A stretch of 64,000 bases of DNA, taken from Zoroaster sp. YZ-2022 (Eukaryota; Echinodermata; Asteroidea; Forcipulatida; Zoroasteridae). Below, piece after piece: positions 23,994 through 35,425 of this stretch. The stretch spans positions 21,489,756 to 21,553,755 of the forward strand of contig CM055820.1 in NCBI GenBank assembly GCA_029582265.1. The letters run 5' to 3'. Within the stretch, counting starts at the first letter, position 1, and each line of letters opens with the position of its first letter. Both the position numbers and the translations under genes were made by a program. The notes below the pieces were generated by a model, which was not told the DNA's origin, searched no databases, and was given only the letters and a program-made list of their open reading frames with translations.

Positions 23994-26900
23994 CTAAATA
24001 CAGAGTTTGTTGTGCAGTGCCTGAACTTTAGGCGAGAATTGAGATGCATCGAGACCCATGACAACCTTCTGGAGGACTTCCCAAAAGTATTTTAGGTTAG
24101 TTAGGTATGACAGGTTCATGGCATATATGCAGCCAAATAGCAGCATACATGCTGTGGCAACATCGGTTACCTCTGTCAGAACTTCCACACCCTCAAGCAC
24201 AATTATGATATCTGCAGCGGGTCTCTCCCATTCTGCTGTCCCCTCCTTCTTGCTGACAAAGATGCGCATCGTACACTGCTCTTAACTTTTGCATGTCCTC
24301 TTCTTGGGTATCCTGTCAAAAGGTAGAACACGGTAAGATTTTAGTTTTTATCACTTCAAATGAACATTCATGAGAAATGTTGTGGCATGTTATTAGAGGG
24401 CATGAAAAGATTGGGGGGGGGTCTTAAAAAATAATGCCTCTCATCATGGCAGACCTGTCTCGGTAGAACTTTATCAATCATACTGTCACTGTCTTTGGTT
24501 CCCCTGTATGCAGTAGCATTAATGAATACTGATTCTCTTTATACAAAAAAGGTACCAGACTATTTTTCCTTTAAGCCTCAGTTTGGTTACATTGATTTGA
24601 ATGAGAAAAATCAAGATGGCCGCACCGTGAAAGGTGAACAGCAAAACGCTGTGACCAGTTCATGCTTTACGCACAGTCTGGGCACTATGCTAGTGAACCC
24701 CGCGTGACGGTGTTTAACCAATCAAGATGGAGAATCAACAAGGATGCGCTATAAAACACATTATTATTGCACATCTGTTCACCAATCAGAATCAAGGAGT
24801 CAAGTATTTTGCTTAAATACTCATTTAATACTAACCGAGAACTGTTTAAATAAAGTTCCATGATCCTCGTTCAGGAACTCACAGAGGCCTTTTTCTCCGT
24901 CGGACATGTATGCTGTTATTCTGTTGGGGAGGATGGATAAAGAGTGGTTTATGAAAGCTGCATGTACGGTATAATGTATGCCCTTTCTTAAAGAATCAAC
25001 ATAGTGACAGTTCACAGGTCTTAACCTTCCATCATGACATAAATTTAAAATTTAAAATTAAAGTACACTTGTTCTGATAAAAGAAATAAACTAGAAATTG
25101 AATGTTTGTTGTGAACAAACAATGGGTGGTTGATGAGAAAATGTTGACAGATTTGTTTAGTTTTCTTAAATTTTCTGTGGCAATTAAAATGTAATGTTTT
25201 AAACCAACTTCCGGTTTCAACCAGAAGTAAAGGTCAAATGGGGTAACACCAAACCTACGATTTCTAGAATAGTTAAAGATCTTTCACATGATGCAAAGAT
25301 GGTGTATGTACCACCTGTACCACATGTACAATTTCATCATTGAGGTGCCCCTTATCAAGGTCAAATTGCCTTGCCCCTACAAGAACAAAATATCAGGAAT
25401 GACAATTACCTGGTCTAAACCTTCAAGGAATGTCTTGATCTTCTTTCCCCTGGCACCTCCTTTTCCCCGGAAAAGGTTCAGAAGCTTTGGTGTGTGTTTG
25501 TCAACTCTGGATTGAAAAGTTGCCAAAGGGACAGTTGTTATCCTTTTAAACTCAGTGCAAATCTATAACAAAAATATATACAACAGAGAGGATCTTAATT
25601 AGTGACCTGTCCCAAACATTCAACACAGTTATCAGCTTTGACTGTAGTGTTATTGTTCAATAGTTTCTGTAGCATGATGTGCTATCATTACTGAATCAAA
25701 TTTTACTTAACTTTGTCATTAGCCACAACTTAAAGTGTTTAAATTCAAACCAATATTCATAAAGGTGTGAAAGTAAACTAACTCAATTATTGTCCACATT
25801 AGTTTTACTTAACTTTGTCATTATACAACTTAAAGTGTAATTCAAACCCATATTCATAAAAGTGTGAAAGTAAAACTAACTCAATTATTGTCCACATTAG
25901 TTTTACTTAACTTTGTCATTAATACCACAACTTAAAGTGTTTAAATTCAAACCCATATTCATAAAAGTGTGAAAGTAAAACTAACTCAATTATTGTCCAC
26001 ATTAGTTTTACTTAACTTTGTCATTAACCACAACTTAAAGTGTTTAAATTCAAACCCATATTCATAAAAGTGTGAAAGTAAACTAACTCAATTATTGTCC
26101 ACGTGGTTTACTTAACTTTGTCATTAACCACAACTTAAAGTGTTTAAATTCAAACCCATATTCATATAAGTGTGAAAGTAAAATTAACTCAATTATTGTC
26201 CATCACATTAGTTTTACTTAACTTTGTCATTAGCCACAACTTAAAGTGTTTAAATTCAAACCAATATTCATAAAAGTGTGAAAGTAAAATTAACTCAATT
26301 ATTGTCCACATTAGTTTTTACTTAACTTTGTCATTAGCCACAACTTAAAGTGTTTAAATTCAAACCCATATTCATAAAAGTGTGAAAGTAAAACTAACTC
26401 AATTATTGTCCACATTAGTTTTACTTAACTTTGTCATTAGCCACAACTTAAAGTGTTTAAATTCAAACCAATATTCATAAAAGTGTGAAAGTAAAATTAA
26501 CTCAATTATTGTCCACATTGGTTTTTACTTAACTTTGTCATTAGCCACAACTTAAAGTGTTTAAATTCAAAAGTGTGAGAGTAAAACTAACTCAATTATT
26601 GTCCACATTAGACTCACTTGACCTTGTCATAAACCACAACATCAGTATTTCAATTCAAACCCATTTGTTATAGTTTTAGTATTTGTTACTCAAAAATCAA
26701 ATGTATCTAGGTACATGTATCTAAGTAACATGTTGCATTTACTCAATTGAACACCATTGGTGTAATCTTCCGTAGTTAGTATGACTTACTTTTGTTGGTT
26801 TGTTTTCAATGGGACAATTTCGTGACATGAGTTTTCTAAAGAAGTCGATGATCTGACTGACATCATAGAGACTTATTGATAAAATAATAGCCTCAGTAAA

Positions 26901-27183
26901 TTGGCCCATCGGTGGCCCTAGGCTGTTCCTTTTAAATGATAGTAAAAACTAAAAGTAGTAGGGCCTAGGCCTAAACACAGTTGGCTGCTTGACTAACTTA
27001 ACTCAACTGACCCCACAACTACCTGTTCAAGTTTTAAATCCAAATGAGTTTATCAGACATAAACAATACCACGGAGAGGATGGAAAACCATACCACAAAC
27101 AACCATGAAGGAAAGAAGGATCATTCACACAACAACTATTGTTACAAAATACAAAGAAAACGATAAATAATATTGTCCTTACC
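23994..27183 (-). pseudogene. SAMD3-like element gene, five exons, frame-broken
   Basis: I infer five exons by splice signals and phase. Exon 1 is non-coding, ending at 27183 (GAG then GTAAGG). Exon 2 is 26922-26790, with the start ATG at 26909 in CCACCGATGG and donor GTAAGT. Exon 3 is 25562-25410 (51 codons, includes TEFKRITTVPL and GGARGKKIKTFLEGLD). Exon 4 is 24920-24836 (FLNEDHGTLFKQ). Exon 5 is 24312-23994, ending at TAG and encoding IIIVLEGVEVL, ACMLLFGCIYAMNLSY, LKYFWEVLQKV and SPKVQALHNKL. These blocks match, from memory, the C-terminal half of the very numerous fish and invertebrate proteins annotated as sterile alpha motif domain-containing 3-like. Exon 4 is 85 nt where the phases require 84. 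In exon 5 the frame shifts between DTQEEDMQKLRAVY and MRIFVSKK. Two frameshifts make this copy a likely pseudogene. Function of the family is unknown to me. Confidence 0.62.
25690..26660. repeat. ~104-bp satellite inside an intron, 9-10 copies
   Basis: The repeat anchor ACTTAACTTTGTCATTA occurs at 25705, 25807, 25905, 26010, 26110, 26216, 26320, 26423 and 26527, giving periods of 98-106. Each unit also has CACAACTTAAAGTG and CTCAATTATTGTCCACATTA. It occupies the inferred intron between exons 2 and 3 of the SAMD3-like gene. Confidence 0.93.
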
Positions 27184-28693
27184 TCGTGTTACTGCGCGGT
27201 AGATGTTGACACCAGGCGCTCGGCAACGTGATGTAACATGAACTCTGTAAAAAGCATGTGCACACTGTGTGTGGGGGGGGGGGAGGTGGACGCATAGGGC
27301 GCCACCTACGTTGAATCATAATTCTGTAATCATTAATTATTATTATTTACTTCAGGTAAGAATTATTCATTTTGAGCGTATGAAACGTCTGGATATGCGT
27401 TGCTACGACTTCAACATTGCAAGTTCTCGCGACTTGTTTTGTTAATCAAAGAAATTAAGTAAACGTTACTTAGAATGACAACACGAATGTAAGCATTCTA
27501 ACTCAATTAATGTTGTACCCAATTTGATAGCTCGGAAATCTTTACGGTATAACAATCTAAGTATTTCTTACTATAAGAATTCAGTACATATGATTTAGTT
27601 GTGTAATAATGATTAACACAATTTTGAATGTCGTTGGCTTCACTAATTTTTTTTGAATCGTTAAAACTTAAGCAAGTAAGTAATACAAACAGAATCAAAT
27701 TTTAAGTTTCACCCAATTTGAAATTACGTAACTATTTCAAGTTAATGCTACGGTAGTATTTCGTACTTAAAAAAATAGTGCATTTATGATTGAGTTGTTT
27801 TTTAAAGTAATAATTAATCAAAGTGTGTAATAATGATTAACTCAATTTTGAATGTCGTTGACTTTACTCGTATTATTTAAACATTAAAACTTAAGCAAGC
27901 AAGTAATACAAACTTAATCAAATTTTAAGTTTTACCCAAATTGAGATCACGTGAATATTTCAAGTAAAAGCTATTATATTACAATCTAAGTATTTTGTAC
28001 TTAAATGAAACTAGTGCATATAATTGGGTTGTTTTTTTAAGTAATAATTAATCAAAGTATTTAATAATGATTAACTCAATTTTTAATGTTGTTGACTTGA
28101 CTCTTTTTTCCGCATCGTCAAAACATAAGAAACCAAGTAAAACAAACTTTTTCAAATTTTAAGTCTCTCAAACTAAAGGATTAACATAAAAGCAACAAAA
28201 AATGACTTTTAAGTAATATCTAGTCATTTAATTTGTTTAATATTTACTTCAGGTGAGATTCATTTTTTTGAGTGTAACAACATAATACCTGTTCAATATA
28301 GTAACACAGCATCGGTGTGGCTGCCGTCCCAATCTAGGCTACGGGGTTATATCTAATAACTGGAACAGTTATTGTTTTAGGTGAATGGAAAGGGGACAGT
28401 TTGAAGTGATGCCTGTCTCATTATGTTTTTGTTTTTGTTTTATTCATGCCTAAGGAGCATAATATATAGGTATATATAGGATAGAACGCTAAGTCTGCCA
28501 TGTAATGTTCCGTCGGTTGGAATTGTTCAACCTTGTGGCTTCAGTTAATAGTTATTGGTTAATATTAATAATAATAAAAGTAAAGTTATTCAGTCTGAAA
28601 CATTTAATGGCCTTCTACCCCCCCCCCCCACACACACACACACACAATGAAACAAAATAAAATAATCACAGATCCTGAATTTCTATCGATTGG

Positions 28694-28950
28694 TTAAAGG
28701 GAAGGTACAACATTGATAATGTTGGCAAAACATTTCTACATGTTTCTACAAATATGCGTACTCTGTTCGAATCAAGATAGGCTACACATTAAAATAAACA
28801 ATCACGACGTCTTGAATAATGTCGCGACGTCGCAAATAAAATTCACGGCTGGTTATGTCCCTTCAGGGCCACCATAGCAACCTGTGAACGCTTCTGCTTA
28901 AAGAACGTTGTGTCCAAATAAATCGTGAAAATTTCGAACCCACGGGTTCT
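28694..28950 (+). mobile_element. MITE (GGGAAGGTACAAC family), 5' part
   Basis: It begins AAAGGGAAGGTACAACATTG and follows the family order through AATGTTGGCAAAAC, TGCGTACTCTGTTCGAATCA, CAACCTGTGAACGCTTCTGC and GTTGTGTCC. The tail resumes near 29570-29690 after the insertion of the element at 28967-29405. Confidence 0.75.
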
Positions 28951-28966
28951 TCTCAGAAATGCATAA

Positions 28967-29405
28967 GGGTCATTCCATGAACGTGGGACACTTGTGTTTT
29001 CCATGTATTTCAGATATTGGGGCCTGTGTTATTCCTTACATCGTATGAGCTGATGATTATAACTTTCACCTATTGTTGTATCTCATACAGACCTACTATG
29101 ACAACAAACAAAAATTTCTTGGGTCTCCCCTATTTTGATCCATTAACTTTAGTCAGTATATTATACAACGTAACAAGACACGGTGTCCCCTTGTAATTTT
29201 GTTACATCGTTAACCTCATATCAGGTGAAACAGGAAGTAAATACATGACACCAGGTTTTAATGTTTGTATCTATTATTTTAAAAGATGACAACCTACAAA
29301 ACTATGATAAATAAGATAACAAAACTGACCTTTTTTCTTTATTTAATGAACTTGAAATTTTGACCTTCATGTCACACTTTGGGTCCCACGTTCATGGAAT
29401 GACCC
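28967..29405. mobile_element. MITE with GGGTCATTCCATGAACGTGG termini
   Basis: The 22-base terminal repeats GGGTCATTCCATGAACGTGG... and their perfect inverse bound 439 bases. ATAA flanks both sides (28963-28966 and 29406-29409), a possible 4-bp duplication. There is no coding capacity. It is nested inside a copy of the GGGAAGGTACAAC MITE family. Confidence 0.88.
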
Positions 29406-30240
29406 ATAACTCAAGAGAGATTAGGCCCATTACTTGGTGTTATGCTGCAAACCTACTCTAATTAAAATCCATTCAGCAAACACCCACGCACACATCACGG
29501 ACCCTTCTGTATGCATTCTTATGTAAAATGTTAATCTTATCAAAAGGTAAATTGAATGGGAAATAACTTTTACTAATATTACTTAAATGAAATAAAGATT
29601 ACAGTGGATGCTTTATACTATCATCAACTTTATACGTGATGTTAAACTGTGCTCATTATTTTGAGAATATCAGTGTTGTACTTTTCCTTTTATTAAAACA
29701 TTCGTTTTGCAATACCAGAAAGCGATGAGTAAGCGTGATGAGTAAGCAAGCTGAAAACCCCCCTACCCATTACCAAAAACGAATCAATTTAACTTGGGCT
29801 ACAATGTTTTGGAGGGAAATCCCCATTTTGACAAACCATTGTTTTGTGTGTACTGTGTTTTTTGTCGGCGTCGTTTATCGATCTGCGCAGATCGCCCCAA
29901 GATCACTATCGCAAATTAAGCAATGCTGAGTGGACGAAGCACGGGCCTTGATTACTTGTAGACGCGGGGTGGAGGATGATGTGGGGGGGTGGCTTGATGC
30001 CCGAGGCCGATTGAGACCGAAGACCGAAGCAGTAGATTGGACACTGTGGAGTTGCATTCGCGGGGTCCTCGGGAAATGATTCGATGATGTGAATAGTTAT
30101 TTCAAGTTTATATGTCAGACTAAACAATATAGGAATATACAATCTTGAATCAGCTGTAATTATATCATTGTGTAATACACATGATGTCTTAATAATACGT
30201 GTGTTATGTTTTGTTAAGTAAGAGATATATACAACAAAAA

Positions 30241-30936
30241 CTGCTCTGTAAAAACAGTGTTTAGGCTCTAAACACTTTGCTAAACACTATCTTGCCATCA
30301 CTTTGGAAACATGTCCTACTGCTAAACACTTAAAATGTTTAGCAGTACAACATTTGATGTTTATAATTTAAACACTAGATGTTTAGATATTAAACATCTG
30401 GTGACAACTAAAACAATATGGCGTCTATAGGTTGATGAAATTCTTGCGTCGGGTAATAAACAATTGATTTAATTTTGCCCTACACTGACATGTGTATAGC
30501 ACTGCATACTGCATACTCAGTGCTATCCGAGTGTCTGTGGAAAAAAAACTTCACAGGCGACTCGGGTGGGATTCGAACCCTCGACCTCCTACTTACTAGT
30601 GCTGACATCTTAACCTCTCGACCACCGAGCTTGCCCGATAAAGATTGGCTGGCTATACAGCAGCGGGTTCAGCGGCATTTATAGGTTGATGAAAGATGAA
30701 AGATGAAAGATGGCTTCTGTAACTTTTTTTTGCGCCCACGCTGAATCTAAAGGGCCAATCAGCACAGGGTATTCGCGACAAAATGTTTCGACAAGTATCA
30801 CGTTTAGCAATAAACTAATCTGTTTAGCAATTAAAGCGTTCCGTTTATAAATTAAATACCAACTTTCCTGGTGTTTATGAATTTGACATGTTTAAACTGG
30901 TTACTAATGTTTAATTGCTGAACACGTTTTTTAGAG
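30241..30936. mobile_element. MITE with GTTTAG-rich arms, interrupted by a SINE
   Basis: The left end is CTCTGTAAAAACAGTGTTTA and the right end is, inverted, CACTCTAAAAAACGTGTTCA. Both arms contain many TGTTTAGCA or TAAACAC motifs. The arms belong together but are separated by the SINE insertion at 30441-30679. Confidence 0.6.
30441..30679 (-). mobile_element. Second type of tRNA-derived SINE, with 15-bp duplication
   Basis: The 15-base direct repeat TATAGGTTGATGAAA flanks the insertion exactly (30426-30440 and 30680-30694). On the minus strand a tRNA-like head has A box GGTGGTCGAGAGGTTAAG and B box GGTTCGAATCC, ending GAGTCGCC. The body contains GCAGTATGCAGTGCTATACA. It differs from the (ATT)n-tailed SINE family in body, tail and target duplication, so a different LINE probably mobilises it. 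It is not a functional tRNA gene because the arms do not close into a clean cloverleaf with a 3' terminator. Confidence 0.82.
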
Positions 30937-31009
30937 TGTGTGAAAAATCACCTTTCTGTTTCATCACGTCGTTAACAAGAAAACACTGAAAATGCATTGA
31001 GATTATTTG

Positions 31010-31010
<1 letters not shown>

Positions 31011-31052
<42 letters not shown>

Positions 31053-31393
31053 TGTGGACTTATATAGCGCACGTATCCACCAACTGAGTGGTGCTCAAGG
31101 CGCATTGTATTATTACCCCTGCTCATAAGGCTCATAAGGCTCATAAATCATTCCTGAAACCATCTCAGCTCCCTGGGGAGTATACAGCTCAATTGCTGCC
31201 ATTACAGCGCATATAGGGCTAATCAACCAACTCTGCCCTCACAGGTACCCATTTAACCCCTGGGTGGAGAGAAGCAATTATGGTTAAGTGTCTTGCTCAA
31301 GGACACAAGTGTCACGGCCGGGTTTCGAACCCACATTCTGCTACTAACACCAGAACTTGACTCTGGTAAGCTAGACCGCTCGGCCACGACACC
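31011..31393 (-). mobile_element. tRNA-derived SINE with (ATT)n tail, copy 2
   Basis: Minus-strand head GGTGTCGTGGCCGAGCGGTC (A box) and GGTTCGAAACC (B box), central CCTTGAGCAAGACAC, and distal GCGCCTTGAGCACC...GTGCGCTATATAAGTCC followed by (ATT)n at 31011-31050. The A-box sequence and its spacing resemble Leu/Ser-type tRNAs with a long variable arm. Confidence 0.9.
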
Positions 31394-31482
31394 CTATGGA
31401 TTTCTGTCTTCGGATGAAAGAAATTCATTTTAGAAATTAGTTATCTGATTCTACGACAGCAACCGAGACAGACGTATTTCAA

Positions 31483-31612
31483 CACTGCAAAAACTGTGGT
31501 GTTAAAATAACACTAGTGGTGTCAACTTTATTCTTCCACGGTGTTTATATTGTGCGAGTTGCCTAATATAAACACCAATGGTGTAGTTTTTAACACCACA
31601 GTTTTTGCAGTG
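31483..31612. mobile_element. 130-bp palindromic MITE, CACTGCAAAAACTGTGGTG family
   Basis: The ends CACTGCAAAAACTGTGGTG and its exact inverse at 31594-31612 continue into GTTAAAA, and the arms share GTGTTTATATT. It has no coding capacity. A related, longer member is split by another insertion at 33976-35021. Confidence 0.88.
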
Positions 31613-33351
31613 AAGAGATGTTTGATACAAGTATGTTTTTGGTCAAACTGTTTTTGAGATTACCTTTTTTGTTTTAGTATAGCCTCATGCTCTCTTTCTT
31701 TGAATCAAGGTTAACATCAAACAACCAACCTGTGAAAGCTTCTGCTCAATAGACATTTTATCATGCCTTAGCCATCTTTGTCCGTGCGTGCGCAAGTACA
31801 GTTATAATTTTATCACTGATTACTGATACATGAATGATGCCAGACTATTTTCCCTTCCAGCCTCGGTTTGGTCACATAAATTTGTATGTAAGATAATTAA
31901 GATGGCTTTACTGTGATAAAAGTCTATAATGCTTCCACCATATTTGTCAGATTCCCTGAACGTACAATTACGATTACAGTGCTCATTCTCATAAAAGGGG
32001 CCAGACTAGTTCTACTTTCGGCCTCGGTTTGGACACAATGATTTGTATGTGGTGGGGAAACAAGACGGCTACACAGTAGTAAAGGTATACATTATGGAGT
32101 CTCAGTCATAGGAATAGTGTGAAAAACATGTATACATGTACAGTGTTTACTTGGAGCAAAGAAATGCTGTCTGGAACCTGTTTGAAGATTTACTTATTTC
32201 TTGGATTTTTGTTTCTCTGAAATGAGAGCACTTGACAGAATACATGTTCAAGTTAGCTTGGGATAAAGAACATTTTATAATCGGGTAAGTACCAATGTTT
32301 TATCTTCTTTTTAATACCATTTTAAAACTACAATATATTATAGGACCCTTATTAAATCAACAAAATAGTATGTGAAACCCTAATCTTGCTGTTAGGTTGG
32401 TAGGAGTTGGCCTATCAATCATCTTGAGAAACTATTCCGCGAAGTGCTTTCATTTTATAGAAAAAAAACATGTACAGTAGCAGTTATTCGTCGTTAAAAA
32501 ACTAGTGTTGAAATAAATGTTAGTTATCAAATAGCCTACTTATGTTGAACCTTACCTTTAATAAACAATAATTATCTTTGGGATATAATTCTCTATTAAT
32601 TTCCTATCGGATTTGAAATCGGATCGTTTACTTGACAATAAATTACTTGCAGATAGCTACACGAATGCATCAGACATTAATGCTTTCCTATGTTGTTGTT
32701 ACCGCACTGATCGGTAATAGCAGGGGTGACTTTTGGCGAACGCGACCAGAAACATGTTTGTGACGTCAAACGTATCGACCAGAAATAATTTCCCAGAAAA
32801 CGCGTACGTATTATAACCAGAAACACCTTGGCAAAATGCTTTAAAAAATTATGAGAAATAAACATGTATATTATAGCTTGTACGAATTCATTAAATCCAT
32901 TTTGAACGAACGACGATCAGAATTATCACGGTTATTGTTTTTTACAATCCGCCATCTTGAAACCAAGCGTAACCGAGCAATAACTCGGTATAAGATTGGT
33001 AAGAATACTCACGTGATTGAAGCACAACCGAAATCTCGAAAACACCCAAGCAATGACCAAAACCACAACACTGGTTTCTGATCAAGTTCACCAAAAAACA
33101 CGCTTCTGTATGTTAAATGAATTCATGAATTTTTGTGAGAAAATTGCGGCAAAAAAGCAAAGTTACCCATAAAATATTTTAACGCTATACTTATAAGAAT
33201 TTACTAGGGTAAAAAGTATTACTTTCTTCTCTTTTTCTTCTAAATATCAAGGTATCTGTACTTTATTAGATGGAATAATTTCTTGCAACAGTTTAAGGGC
33301 ACCCATACCTTAAGGCTTACACCAAATCAACATTTATGATTGCAGTATCAA
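31613..33351. other. Non-coding stretch with repeat fragments
   Basis: Holds a MITE head/middle fragment at about 31640-31760 (CAAACAACCAACCTGTGAAA), two copies of the CCTCGGTTTGG repeat (31840-31925 and 31990-32085), and a MITE terminus near 32545 (AACCTTACCTTTAA). A 76-codon frame at 32851-33081 shows no recognised domain. Confidence 0.4.
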
Positions 33352-33355
33352 TTAA

Positions 33356-33574
33356 AGGGGCAGTATCGTCACGATCAACAGGGCATGGAATCGGAATACT
33401 AGTTTTAGATTAACTCATTGATGACTACCACAATACCCCCATGTGATAAGGCCATATTACTGTTGCTGCTGCATAAATGAGCCATTAATTTTCAGTCACT
33501 GTGTTGACCTTAAACTAGGACATTGATTCTATGCCCTGTCGAAAGTCTGCTCTGATCGTGACGACACTGCCCCT
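33356..33574. mobile_element. TTAA MITE, AGGGACAATATCGTCACGAT family, copy 2
   Basis: TTAA at 33352-33355 and a degenerate TGAA at 33575-33578 flank termini AGGGGCAGTATCGTCACGAT and its inverse. The internal order is the same as copy 1, including CAACAGGGCATGGAATCGG. Confidence 0.88.
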
Positions 33575-33975
33575 TGAAGTGCTGATAAATTACCCAAAAT
33601 ATAAACAAAGCCTTTGTTATGAATATTTTCATAAAATAATGAACATTCGTCAGCATTTTAATGCCAATATCGGTATATCACGCCTCACGATATTTTTGTC
33701 TTTCATTCAAGAAACGTCGGCAGTTTTTGAAGCAAATGAAACTCATTTGTAATTAAGATAAGGTCGATTCTTCTCATACCACGGTTGTCTAGGGTTTCGT
33801 ACCGCAGTAGGGCAGCAATATTGCTTGAGGTGTGATTCGTTGTCTGCTCTTCATTTTCTCTTTGACCAAACAGGAACACAAAATGAATTTGTTTAATTCA
33901 TTGCCAAGATATCAACTCGTTCGACTGCCCTTATTTGAACCCCCCCCCCTCCCCCATTATTAGCCGATACTCTCA

Positions 33976-35021
33976 CCCAGCAAAAACCGTTGGGTGTTAA
34001 CAAAACTCCGCTGGTGTTAACTGTATATTCCGGGTTGTTCTTAAACCCCCTCGACCGCCACGACCCCCACGACCCACGACCCCTCGACCCCTCGACCCCC
34101 ACGACGTACGCGCGCTCAGAATCATATCGTATCCCAAATCGGAATCTGTGTTCGAATACGGCCCCAATTAGAATGCCCGCTGCACTCCCGTACTACTGAA
34201 CGTGAACAAACGGAGCTCTTTTTTAATAAATGAAGATCCTATAGGTTAATTGGGGAAAATAACTAAGTCCTTTTCTCCTCCAAAAGTCTAATTTTTAAAT
34301 AGAATAATATAAAATAGGTTATTAAATGAGAAATAATAGTTGGGATTTTTTTCCACGTCCATCAAGTAAAAAATAATGTACAATCAGGGCTGTGCGCATG
34401 CCAGTTTGTGATGTAATGCTTATTGACCAATCAGGATGCCGGAAAGCCATGCGGCCGTCTTGGAAGCGATATCCTTCTACGACCGTGAAGAACGTTGCCA
34501 AAAACTGCGCCCAACTAGCAAAAATCCGACATAAGTATGCAATTTTTTGGATAGAATATGAAATTATCTAGTCGGGAATGGTATAATTTGGCTTGTGGCA
34601 GCATTATAAATTCGTTGATTTCGCGACGACAGGTCGTCATGCAGCAAACAGCGCAACAGACTAGCGAGCTAGCCATTTTCGAACTCGGGCCGTAAACAGG
34701 TTCCCATTTGGGATACAATTTGATTCTGGCGCAGGCCGGCCAGTCATGCGACATGCTTGCGCATGGGCATTGCGAAATACATACATACATTCGTACTGCA
34801 CTGGTGGTAGTGAATTCCGCGAGTACATGTGCTTCGTTTATATGAGCGTACGTCGTGGGGTCGAGGGGTCGAGGGGTCGTGGGTCGTGGGGGTCGTGGGG
34901 GTCGAGGGGGTTTAAGAACAACCCGTATATGCCTCCATGTTTTTGTTTTCTTTATATTGGGCGAACTGCCTAATTATGAATGACCCCGTTTTTATTTTTG
35001 AACACCGCAGTTTTGACCGTG
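33976..35021. mobile_element. MITE of the CAGCAAAAACCG type, split by a MULE-like insertion
   Basis: The left part CCAGCAAAAACCGTTGGGTG to 34031 and the right part from about 34934 to 35021 (CTTTATATTGGGCGAACTGC ... AACACCGCAGTTTTGACCG) together reproduce the layout of the 130-bp MITE at 31483-31612. The central 893 bases are a separate element (34032-34924). Confidence 0.7.
34032..34924. mobile_element. MULE-like non-autonomous element with long GTCGAGGGG TIRs
   Basis: Terminal inverted repeats of about 80 bases begin GGGTTGTTCTTAAACCCCCT at 34032 and run through repeated CGACCCC and CACGACC motifs to ACGTACGC. The inverse occupies 34846-34924. Flanks GTATATTCC (34023-34031) and GTATATGCC (34925-34933) form a 9-base duplication with one mismatch. 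Long TIRs plus a 9-bp duplication are the usual signature of Mutator-like elements. Further inward similarity (TATCCCAAAT, CGGCCC) extends the repeat imperfectly. No transposase is present. Confidence 0.72.
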
Positions 35022-35425
35022 TATTCTACATTCGGATAATGATGTTTTTCTCATGTTTTTTCTCATGTTAGTCCCATATAGATAACCAATAACTGTTTAT
35101 CTTTATTCATATTTGTTGTAAAAGTATAAAATGAATTTCAATTTCCGGGCACTTCAATCAAAGGTATCAACATATCGAGTTAGGGGAAATCCATTTTCTT
35201 CCACCATTGTGCGTGTTCTAAGCGAGGACTTTGTCGCAATAGATTAATGTATTATTTTACGGCTTGACAAGGATTTTTGGGTTGTGTGTATTATGCACTG
35301 TTTGCATTACTAAGGATTAGGTGCTTACGTGGCTTGCGCAAACATATTCAGCTCTATCCTGGAAGCACACAATCATGTCCAGGCACGTTGACAGTGTGGC
35401 TTGCTGCACGTGGCTTAGTCTTATA

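Larger units (their letters stand above)
22189..28274. mobile_element. TIR-bounded element carrying a SAMD3-like gene
   Basis: The left end reads CACTCAAAAAAATATTTC after a TA at 22187-22188. The right end, inverted, reads CACTCAAAAAAATGAATC with TA at 28275-28276. A second, related right end (CGCTCAAAATGAATAATTC inverted, TA at 27379-27380) lies at 27345-27378, so either a 5.2-kb element sits beside a remnant arm or two elements overlap. Both flanks are full of AAGTTATTGTAACTT-like repeats and share ACTTCAGGT near the right ends. The centre holds the broken five-exon gene at 23994-27183 (minus) and a 104-bp satellite. TA duplications fit a Tc1/mariner-like target, but the superfamily is not established. 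Confidence 0.55.

Noticed and set aside
30550..30645. tRNA gene at 30.6 kb, minus strand
   Set aside because: It lies inside an insert with a 15-bp target duplication and lacks a clean acceptor stem and terminator, so I call it a SINE head.
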